Positions 33,385-40,776 of a stretch of 64,000 nucleotides of DNA are shown piece after piece. The stretch is from contig NZ_CP029192.1 in NCBI RefSeq assembly GCF_008642315.1, positions 4,650,001-4,714,000 on the forward strand, read 5' to 3'. This stretch comes from Streptomyces venezuelae. Lineage in GTDB: Bacteria > Actinomycetota > Actinomycetes > Streptomycetales > Streptomycetaceae. Numbering within the stretch: position 1 is the first letter of the stretch; each line of letters begins with the position of its first letter. The translations under genes were made by a program, and so were the position numbers. The notes beneath the pieces were generated by a model, which had not been told where the DNA came from, made no database searches, and was given only the letters and a program-made list of their open reading frames with translations.

Positions 33385-36125
33385 CGGCATCCGCACCCGC
33401 GCCCGCACCCGGACACCGCCCGCCCCCGGCCCGGACCGCCGCCTGGCACGCGGACTCCGCCGAGTCGGTGGCCGCGCGCCTCGGCGTCGATCCGGCCGTC
33501 GGCCTGGACGCCGGGCAGGTGGCCGCGCGGCTGGCCGAGGACGGCCCCAACGCGCTGCCGGAGGAGCGGCCGCCGTCCGGGCTGCGGCGGTTCCTCGGCC
33601 AGTACACCTCGTACATGCAGATCATCCTCGTCTGCGCCGCCGTGGTGTCCCTCGCCGTCCAGGAGTGGGGGACCGCGGTGGTCCTCACGGCGCTGACCGT
33701 GCTGAACGCGGTCATCGGGATACGTCAGGAGGGCAAGGCGGAGAGCGCCATGAACGCCCTCAAGGCGATGACGAAGTCGACGGCGCGGGTGCGGCGCGAC
33801 GGCACCGAGGCCAGGGTCCCCGCGGAGGAACTCGTCGTCGGGGACGTCGTCCTCCTCACCGCGGGGGACGAGGTGCCCGCCGACGGGCGGCTCATCGAGG
33901 CGAACGCCCTGCAGATCGACGAGTCCGCCCTGACCGGGGAGAGCGTGCCCGCCGCCAAGGACGCCACGCCGGTGCGGGTGGCGCCGGACGTCGAGCCGAC
34001 GCCGGCCGACCTCACCGACATGGCGTTCATGAACACCCCGGTGACGCACGGCAGCGCCGTCCTCGTCGTCACCGCCGTCGGGTCCGGCACCGAACTGGGC
34101 CGGATCGCGGGGATGCTGTCGACCACACCGCGTACGGAGTCGCCGCTCACCAAGGAGCTGAACCGGCTGACGCTGTGGATCGTGGGGGCCGCGGGCCTGA
34201 CGATGTTCATGATGTTCGTCCTCGGCAGGCAGCGTGGCGAGCCGTGGGACATGCTGTTCATCAGCGCGGTCTCCCTGGCGATCGCCGCCGTCCCCGAGGC
34301 GCTGCCCACGGTGACACAGACGATCCTCTCCCTCGGCGGCCTCGAACTCGCCCGCAGGCACGCCATCGTCAAGGACCTGCCCTCGGTCGAGACCCTGGGC
34401 TTCACCTCGGCGATCAACTCCGACAAGACCGGCACGCTGACGCTCAACCAGATGACCGTCGTGGAAGTCGTCGACCCCTACGACCGCTACACGGTCTCCG
34501 GCACCGGCTACGGCCTGGAGGGCCGCATCCAGCACGCCGCCGGTACGTCCCCGAGCATCGAGGGCGCGATCCTCCCGTACCTCGTCGCGAGCGACGCGAC
34601 CCTCGTGGACGGCAAGGTGGTGGGGGACCCGACCGAAGGCGCCCTGCTCGTGCTCGGCCACAAGGCGGGGCTCGACGTCGACGCCACGCGCGCCCGGCTG
34701 CCGCGCCTCGCCACGCTGCCGTTCGACCCCGCGTACAAGCTGATGGCCACCTTCCACGAGGCACGGGACCCGCAGGGCCGCACGGTCGTGCGCTGCTTCG
34801 TCAAAGGTGCCGCGCCCGCCGTGCTGGCACGCGCGTCCACGGCCCTGTCGTACGGCGCCGCCGTCCCCTTCGACAAGGCCCTGAGCGAGCGCGCGCAGGG
34901 CGAACTGGAGCGCATGGAGCGGGCCGGACACCGGGTGATGGCCGCCGCGACCCGTGACCTCGACCCCGCGGAGTTCACCCCGGACGGGGACCTCCTGCCG
35001 CTGATGACGGAGCTGACGGTGACCAGCCTCGTCGGCATGGTCGACCCGCCGCGCACCGAGTCCCGGGACGCCGTCGCCGCCGCGCAGGCCGCCCACATCC
35101 GGGTCCGCATGGTCACCGGCGACGACGTCATCACCGGCGCCGCCGTCGCCGAGCAGATCGGCATCCCGGGCGAGGCGGTCCTCGGCACCGAGTTCGCGGC
35201 GCTGACCGAGCGTGAGCGGCTGGCCCGCATCGACGACATCGGCGTCGTCGGACGCGTCGCCCCCGAACACAAGGTGCTGCTCGCGGAGACCCTCAAGAAG
35301 AAGGGCGACGTCGTCGCCATGACCGGCGACGGGGTCAACGACGCCCCGGCCGTGAAGGCCGCGGACATCGGCATCGCCATGGGCTCCGGCACGGAGGTCA
35401 CGCGGAACGCCGGACGCATGATCCTCGCCGACGACAACTTCGCCACGATCGTCCACGCGGTCGAGCAGGGCCGCAAGATCTACGACAACCTCACCAAGTA
35501 CATCCGGTTCGTGCTCGTGCTGCTCGTCGCCTTCGTGCTGACGTTCCTCGGCGCGACGCTCTTCGACATCGCCGACGGGGAGCCCTTCACGCCCGCGCAG
35601 GTGCTGTGGATCCACTTCTTCGTCAACGCGGCGTTCGGCTTCGCCCTCGGCTTCGACCGGGTCAGCGCGGGGCTGATGAGCCGCCGTCCGCGCCCGCGCG
35701 GCGAACCCGTGATGACGGGCGGCCTGATGCTGACCGTCGGACTCGTCGGGACGGCCCTGACCGTCGGGCTGCTCGGCATGATCAAGCTCGGCGAGACGCG
35801 GTTCGACAGCCTCGCCGTCGGCAACTCCATCGCCTTCACGACGTTCGCGCTGTGCCTGCTCGTCGCCGCCCTCGAATGCCGCGACCAGACGGGCACGGTC
35901 TTCACCGCCGACTCCTTCGACAGCAAACAGCTGAACTGGACGCTCCTCGGGGAGTTCCTCCTCGCCGTCGCCGTGACCCAGACGGACGTCTTCAACCGGC
36001 TCCTCGACACCACACCGCTGACCATCGGCCAGTTCGGCTGGGCCCTCCTGCCCGCTCTCGCGCTCCTCGGCCTGTGGGAGCTCGGCAAGTTCGCCGCGCG
36101 CCGACGGCTCCGTCCCCCGTCGTGA
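33381..36125 (+). CDS. P-type cation-transporting ATPase (type II)
   Basis: This is a 914-residue ion pump. It has an N-terminal cation-ATPase domain, actuator loop LTGES, phosphorylation motif SDKTGTLT with the acceptor Asp at residue 348, hinge MTGDGVNDAPAVKAADIGIAMG and a C-terminal transmembrane domain. The M4 segment AAVPEALPTV resembles PMR1/Ca2+ or alkali-ion pumps rather than heavy-metal ATPases. Similar pumps belong to mycobacterial dormancy regulons. Overlap with PPK2 suggests polyphosphate-derived ATP feeding ion homeostasis, which is an inference. Confidence 0.94.
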   Translation: MTASAPAPAPGHRPPPARTAAWHADSAESVAARLGVDPAVGLDAGQVAARLAEDGPNALPEERPPSGLRRFLGQYTSYMQIILVCAAVVSLAVQEWGTAVVLTALTVLNAVIGIRQEGKAESAMNALKAMTKSTARVRRDGTEARVPAEELVVGDVVLLTAGDEVPADGRLIEANALQIDESALTGESVPAAKDATPVRVAPDVEPTPADLTDMAFMNTPVTHGSAVLVVTAVGSGTELGRIAGMLSTTPRTESPLTKELNRLTLWIVGAAGLTMFMMFVLGRQRGEPWDMLFISAVSLAIAAVPEALPTVTQTILSLGGLELARRHAIVKDLPSVETLGFTSAINSDKTGTLTLNQMTVVEVVDPYDRYTVSGTGYGLEGRIQHAAGTSPSIEGAILPYLVASDATLVDGKVVGDPTEGALLVLGHKAGLDVDATRARLPRLATLPFDPAYKLMATFHEARDPQGRTVVRCFVKGAAPAVLARASTALSYGAAVPFDKALSERAQGELERMERAGHRVMAAATRDLDPAEFTPDGDLLPLMTELTVTSLVGMVDPPRTESRDAVAAAQAAHIRVRMVTGDDVITGAAVAEQIGIPGEAVLGTEFAALTERERLARIDDIGVVGRVAPEHKVLLAETLKKKGDVVAMTGDGVNDAPAVKAADIGIAMGSGTEVTRNAGRMILADDNFATIVHAVEQGRKIYDNLTKYIRFVLVLLVAFVLTFLGATLFDIADGEPFTPAQVLWIHFFVNAAFGFALGFDRVSAGLMSRRPRPRGEPVMTGGLMLTVGLVGTALTVGLLGMIKLGETRFDSLAVGNSIAFTTFALCLLVAALECRDQTGTVFTADSFDSKQLNWTLLGEFLLAVAVTQTDVFNRLLDTTPLTIGQFGWALLPALALLGLWELGKFAARRRLRPPS

Positions 36126-36153
36126 TCCGTCCAGGTCCAACAGGAGGTTCGAC

Positions 36154-36624
36154 ATGGCTGAGCACTACACCCGGAACCCGGCCGCCGGTCCCGGCGCACC
36201 CCCGCCCGAACCGGAGCACCGCGTCAACGTGGTGACCCTCGGCGGGGTCGTGTTCGCCGCGTGCGTGCTGGGCCTCGTCGGCTCGTTCCACGTCGTCGCG
36301 GGCCTCTCCGCGATCCTCAGCGACAACTACTACGAGACGCAGAACAACTATTCCTACGACTTCGACGTCAACACCCGCGGCTGGGTCGAGATGCTCACCG
36401 GGGTCGTGGTGCTCGCCGCGGCGCTGAGCCTCTTCTCCGGCAAGACGTGGGCCCGCGGCGTGGGCATCGGGATCGCGGGGCTCAGCGCGATGGAGCACTT
36501 CTTCTTCACGCCGTACCACCCGGTGTGGTCGGCGCTCATCATCCTGCTCGACGTGGTGGTGATCTGGTCCCTCGCCACGTACGGGCGACGCGAGGCCCAC
36601 AAGGCCTACGGGGCGCCCCTGTGA
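36154..36624 (+). CDS. DUF7144-type four-helix membrane protein (2 of 3)
   Basis: This is a 156-residue protein with a Pro-rich N-terminus and four membrane helices with the family motifs YDFDVNTRGWVEMLTGVVVL and FFTPYHPVWSALIILLDVVVIWSL. It is closer to the copy at 49690 than to the one at 31927. CAGGAGG lies 6 nt before ATG 36154, and it is the last gene of the PPK2-ATPase operon. Confidence 0.85.
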   Translation: MAEHYTRNPAAGPGAPPPEPEHRVNVVTLGGVVFAACVLGLVGSFHVVAGLSAILSDNYYETQNNYSYDFDVNTRGWVEMLTGVVVLAAALSLFSGKTWARGVGIGIAGLSAMEHFFFTPYHPVWSALIILLDVVVIWSLATYGRREAHKAYGAPL

Positions 36625-36706
36625 GGAACTGAGGACCGTCCCGCGGCCGCGAACCTCACCCGCCGGGGAGGAGGCCGGCGGCCCGGCGGTCCGGTGCGAT
36701 GCCGAG

Positions 36707-37324
36707 GTGGACGCACACAGGGACACCGGCATCGCCGGCACGCTGCTGTTCGTGCCGCGCCTGGTGCTCAGGGCCGCGGGCGCCGGTCTCGACGCGGTCG
36801 TACGCGAACTGCTCGCCGCCGTCGTGCGGCGCATCGAACTCGACGACGTGGTGTCCCGCGTGGACGTCGACCGGGTGGTCGAGCGGGTCGACGTCGACCG
36901 GGTCGTGGAGCGCGTCGACGTGGACCGGATCGTGTCCCGTGTCGACGTGAACCGGGTCGTGCGGCGCGTGGACGTGGACCAGGTCGTGGACCGGGTCGAC
37001 GTCGACGCGATCGCCCGGCGCCTCGACGTGGAGCGGGTGGTGGAGCGGGTCGACGTGGACGCGATCGCCCGGCGCCTCGACGTCGACGCCGTCATCGCCC
37101 GTATCGACCTCGTCGCCCTGGTCCTCGACGTCCTCGCGGAGATCGACGTGCAGCGCATCGCCAGGGAGGCGGGCAGCGGCATGACGCGCGAGACCGTCGA
37201 GGCCGTACGGGAGCGCGGCATCAGGGCCGACCGTCTTGTCACCCAGCTCACCGACCGCCTGCTGCGCCGGACGCCCGACGCCCGGAACGGCACCCCGCTG
37301 CCCCCGCCGGTGCGGCCGGCGTGA
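36707..37324 (+). CDS. Nonapeptide-repeat protein
   Basis: This is a 205-residue protein. After a helical start (FVPRLVLRAAGAGLDAVVRELL) come eleven tandem 9-residue repeats from residue 42 to 140 with consensus RVDVDRVVE, then a charged C-terminal region. The alternating hydrophobic/Asp pattern might give a solenoid or a membrane-surface helix. The start GTG 36707 is the only plausible one; its ribosome site is weak. The RDD gene overlaps its stop (GTGA). A degenerate form of the stress palindrome lies at 36656-36672. Confidence 0.75.
   Translation: MDAHRDTGIAGTLLFVPRLVLRAAGAGLDAVVRELLAAVVRRIELDDVVSRVDVDRVVERVDVDRVVERVDVDRIVSRVDVNRVVRRVDVDQVVDRVDVDAIARRLDVERVVERVDVDAIARRLDVDAVIARIDLVALVLDVLAEIDVQRIAREAGSGMTRETVEAVRERGIRADRLVTQLTDRLLRRTPDARNGTPLPPPVRPA
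36830..37126 (+). repeat. 27-bp coding repeats (11 copies)
   Basis: Imperfect direct repeats of 27 bp built on CGGGTCGACGTCGACCGG encode the nonapeptide repeats. The units contain the palindrome GTCGAC several times, so recombination or slippage could change copy number. Confidence 0.8.
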
Positions 37325-37830
37325 ACGGCGGCGCGGCGGCCCCGGACGGGCCCTGGCAGGCGCGGGGGAAGCCCGCGGGCCTCGTCTCGCGGCTCGCCGC
37401 CGGGTGCGTCGACGCGCTGGTCGTGGCGCTGCTCGGGGTGCTCCTGCACCTGGGGGCGTCCGCGCTCGTGCTCGTGGTGACCGGTCCGCCGTTCCGCAGC
37501 CTCGACCCGCCCGCGTGGGTCACGGCCGTGTGCGGCACGGTCCTCGTCCTCGGCTACGCGGCGGGCAGCTGGGTCACGACGGGGCGCACCGCAGGGGGCC
37601 AGGTGATGGGGCTGCGGGTGAGCTCCCGCTCGGGGCGGCTGCTGAGGGTCGCGCCCGCGGTGCTGCGGGCCGCGCTCTGCCTCGCGCTCCCCGCGGGCCT
37701 GCTGTGGATCCCCCTGAGCCGCCGCAACGCCTCCGTCCAGGACCTCCTGGTACGCAGCACGGTGGTCTACGACTGGACCCCGCGCAGCCCGGCGGTCTCC
37801 GCGTACCGCAGAGGCGCCCCGAACCCGTAG
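37321..37830 (+). CDS. RDD-family membrane protein
   Basis: This is a 169-residue protein: a hydrophobic helix after the RDD-like motif SRLAAGCVDALVVALLGVLL, a second helix (TAVCGTVLVLGYAAGSWVTTGRTAGGQVMGLRV) and a third helix before NASVQDLLVRSTVVYDW. RDD proteins are thought to take part in ion transport. It is translationally coupled to the repeat protein and convergent with the MFS exporter gene. Confidence 0.85.
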   Translation: MNGGAAAPDGPWQARGKPAGLVSRLAAGCVDALVVALLGVLLHLGASALVLVVTGPPFRSLDPPAWVTAVCGTVLVLGYAAGSWVTTGRTAGGQVMGLRVSSRSGRLLRVAPAVLRAALCLALPAGLLWIPLSRRNASVQDLLVRSTVVYDWTPRSPAVSAYRRGAPNP

Positions 37831-37853
37831 CCGCCCCAACCCCTGGGCCGCGC

Positions 37854-39272
37854 TCAACCCCCGGCCCCGGCGGCCCGCGTCGTCGAAACGTTCGGGGCCG
37901 AGCCGCCCGGCAGCAGTGTCGCCGCGCCGAGGCCGACCAGGCCGAGGGCGGCGAGGGTGATCATCGCGGCGGCGTACGCGTGGGCCGGGTCGGCGACGAG
38001 GATGGTGCCCGCGACGGCGGTGCCCACGGACGAGCCCAGGTTCGACACGCTGCGGGACAGGCCGGATATCTCGCCCTGCTCGTCCTCGGCGAAGCTCGAC
38101 TGGACGATGTTGACCGACGGGGTCAGCATCACCCCGAGGCCCACCCCGATGAGGAAGAGCCCGGGGGACGAGGCCCAGGCGCTCGCGGCGCCGCCCGACA
38201 TGACGAGCAGGACGACGATGCCGCCCAGGGTGAGGGCGAACCCGGCGGTGATGAGCGTCCGTTGGGCGCGGCGCCGGGCGAAGCGCTCGGCGGCCAGGGA
38301 CGAGGCGAGCAGGCCCACCGTGGCCGCCGTGAAGATCACGCCGGTCTCGATGGCGTTGTGGCCGCGGACGACCTGGAGGTAGGCGGCGACGACGAACGAC
38401 ACCCCCATCAGGACGAGCCACTGCACGTGCTGGGTGATCAGGCCCAGGTTGGAGGTGCGGTTGTGGAAGAGGCCGGTCGACAGGAGCGGTTCCTTGCCCG
38501 CCCGCTCCATCGCGCGTGCCGAGCGGAAGAACCAGACGAGGACCAGCGCCCCCGCGGCGAGCAGCCCGACGGCCAGCCACGCGTTGTCGTCGACGGCCAG
38601 GATGCCGGTCACCAGGACGATGAGCCCGACGGCGCTGAGCACCGTGCCGCGGACGTCGAAGGACGCGGTGGGGTCGGCGGGCAGCGGATCCGGCACGCGA
38701 CGGCTCAGCAGCAGGATGGAGCCGACGATGAGGGCCTGGAACACGAAGGCCGCGCGCCAGCTGACCGCCGTGGTGATGAGCCCGCCGATCAGCGGCCCCG
38801 CGGCCGCGCCGATGCCGCCCATCGCCATGATGGCGCCGAAGGCGCGGGCCCGTGCGGTGACGCCGGTGAACAGCAGCGTGGCGAGGATGTACACGGGCGG
38901 GATGAGCAGGGCCGTGCCGATGCCCTCCAGGACGGAGTTGCCGAGGATGAGCAGGCCGAGTCCGGGCGCGAACGCGCTGAGCAGGGCGCCCACTCCGTAC
39001 ACGGCGAGGCCCGCCTGGAAGCAGCGCTTGCGGCCGTAGCGGTCGGTGAGTTTCCCGCCGGGGATCATCAGGGCCGCCATCACGAGAAGGAAGATCGTGA
39101 TGGCGGTCTGGACGCCCTGCACCGTGGTGTCCAGGTCCTCGCTGATGTCGTTGATCATCACGTTCATGTTGGAGCCGGCGAAGCTGCAGATGAACTGGGC
39201 GAGGGCGAGGGGCAGCAGGACGTGGCGCGGTCCTCCTTCGGCCGCTCCCGACGGGGCGGTGTGGTCGGCCAT
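37854..39272 (-). CDS. MFS transporter, DHA2-like
   Basis: This is a 472-residue transporter with an estimated 14 membrane segments. The loop motif GGKLTDRYGRKRCF and the motif AAAGPLIGGLITT are intact. The order of the stress operon, with two glycosidases immediately upstream and a 16-bp gap, suggests it moves a sugar-related compound or exports a toxic by-product; sequence alone fits a drug exporter. Confidence 0.88.
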   Translation of the reverse strand: MADHTAPSGAAEGGPRHVLLPLALAQFICSFAGSNMNVMINDISEDLDTTVQGVQTAITIFLLVMAALMIPGGKLTDRYGRKRCFQAGLAVYGVGALLSAFAPGLGLLILGNSVLEGIGTALLIPPVYILATLLFTGVTARARAFGAIMAMGGIGAAAGPLIGGLITTAVSWRAAFVFQALIVGSILLLSRRVPDPLPADPTASFDVRGTVLSAVGLIVLVTGILAVDDNAWLAVGLLAAGALVLVWFFRSARAMERAGKEPLLSTGLFHNRTSNLGLITQHVQWLVLMGVSFVVAAYLQVVRGHNAIETGVIFTAATVGLLASSLAAERFARRRAQRTLITAGFALTLGGIVVLLVMSGGAASAWASSPGLFLIGVGLGVMLTPSVNIVQSSFAEDEQGEISGLSRSVSNLGSSVGTAVAGTILVADPAHAYAAAMITLAALGLVGLGAATLLPGGSAPNVSTTRAAGAGG

Positions 39273-39288
39273 GGGTGCCGCCGTCCGG

Positions 39289-40776
39289 TCAGGTGCCGCT
39301 GTCGGCGGTGACGGCGAACACGTGGGTGCCCCAGGGGGCGAGGTCGACGTAGAGACCGGGGTCGGTCAGCTCGTCGCCGGAGCGTGCGTGGCGTGAGCCG
39401 TCCAGGAGGTCGGTCAGCCGGGCCGGGCGCCCGCCCAGTTCGGGCCAGGGCAGCCGGATCCTGGCCTGCGCGGACTGCCCGGAGAGGTTCACGGCCACGG
39501 CGAACCGTCCGCGGGCGCCGGTCCAGCTCCAGGCGAGCACGGAGCGGTGGCTGGGGTTGTCGGGCCATCCCTCGCTGTCGAGCAGCCGCCAACTGCCCTC
39601 GCGCATCCCGCTCTTGTGGACGGCGGCCAGGAGCCGTTCGTGGAAGGCGCGCAGCTCGGTGTCGGGTTCCTCGTCGGGCCCGCGGTCCAGGAAGACGGGC
39701 AGCTGGGTGCGGCGGCCCGTGAACTGGCCCTCGTGCCACAGCGTGGCCCCGGGCAGTGTGGCGATGACGACGGCCGCCGCGCGCTCCTTGTCCGCGGGCA
39801 GCGTGTGCGCGGCCCTCGGCTCGTCGTGGTTCTCCAGGAACCGTACGAGACGGCGCTGGTAGTCCACCGGCGCCCGGAGGTGCTGGCGGACGGATTCCGC
39901 GTCCTCGTGCACGATGCGGTCGTAGAGCCGCTTGTCGTAGCAGAAGTCGAATCCCTGTTGCTGGAGGGCCCATTCGAGGTCCCAGTACGCCTCGGCGGCG
40001 AAGACCATGGCCGGGTGGCGGCGCCGGACGTCGGCGAACACGGCCGGCCAGAACTCCTCCTGGGGCGCGACCCCCGCGTACTGCCCCCAGGTGCGGGCGA
40101 ACACGTCGTTCATGAGCAGCATCGCCATGTCGCAGCGCACCCCGTCGCAGACGCTGCCGATGTCGGTGAGGACCCGGGCGGTGGCGGCGCGCAGGGCGGG
40201 CGCGAAGGCGTCGAGCTGGACGACGTCGGGCCAGGGCGGGAAGAACGGGTCCCGGCCACGCGCGTACACGTCGGTTCCGGTGTCGAGGAACGCGGCCGGA
40301 TCGCGCCGCAGGTCCTCGGCGGTGCCACGGACGAAGTACTCGGGGTGCTCGGTCACCCAGGGGCTGTCGGGCGCCACGTGGTTCGGCACGTAGTCGAGCA
40401 GCAGCCCGACGCCGCGCCGGTCGAGTTCGGCGCGGGCCACGGCGAGCCCCTCGGCGCCGCCCAGGGCCGCGTCGGCCTCGTAGCGGCGGATGCAGTACGG
40501 CGACCCGGCGATCTCGTCGTCGGCGATGTCCGGCACCGCCCGCGCGAACGCGTCCCGCAGCGACGCGTCGCGCAGGGCGATGGCGCGGCCCGCGGGGCTG
40601 CGCTCCCACACCCCCATGAGCCAGACGGCGTCGACGCCGTGCGGGGTGATGTGGTCCCAGGCGTCCTTGGGGACGTCGGCGAGGCCGGTGCGGGAGCCGG
40701 TGCGCCGCTGGAGCTCGCGCAGCCACACCCGGGTGTTCACTTCGTGCACGACGGGTTGTGCGGGCAGCCCGGTCAT
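39289..40776 (-). CDS. GH13 alpha-amylase-family enzyme
   Basis: This is a 495-residue glycoside hydrolase with a complete GH13 triad: nucleophile Asp216 in GVRCDMA, acid Glu262 in VFAAEAYWD, and Asp318 in FLENHDEP, plus LLDYVPNHV. A C-terminal beta domain follows (RFAVAVNLSGQSAQARI). Substrate would be an alpha-glucan or trehalose-like sugar. ATG 40776 overlaps the upstream glycosidase stop by 4 bp. Confidence 0.9.
   Translation of the reverse strand: MTGLPAQPVVHEVNTRVWLRELQRRTGSRTGLADVPKDAWDHITPHGVDAVWLMGVWERSPAGRAIALRDASLRDAFARAVPDIADDEIAGSPYCIRRYEADAALGGAEGLAVARAELDRRGVGLLLDYVPNHVAPDSPWVTEHPEYFVRGTAEDLRRDPAAFLDTGTDVYARGRDPFFPPWPDVVQLDAFAPALRAATARVLTDIGSVCDGVRCDMAMLLMNDVFARTWGQYAGVAPQEEFWPAVFADVRRRHPAMVFAAEAYWDLEWALQQQGFDFCYDKRLYDRIVHEDAESVRQHLRAPVDYQRRLVRFLENHDEPRAAHTLPADKERAAAVVIATLPGATLWHEGQFTGRRTQLPVFLDRGPDEEPDTELRAFHERLLAAVHKSGMREGSWRLLDSEGWPDNPSHRSVLAWSWTGARGRFAVAVNLSGQSAQARIRLPWPELGGRPARLTDLLDGSRHARSGDELTDPGLYVDLAPWGTHVFAVTADSGT

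Noticed and set aside
33201..36155. 984-codon frame opposite the P-type ATPase
   Set aside because: Antisense shadow; no domain, while the sense strand has all ATPase motifs.
36830..37126. CRISPR-like periodicity
   Set aside because: The 27-bp units are directly adjacent without spacers and lie in frame within a protein.
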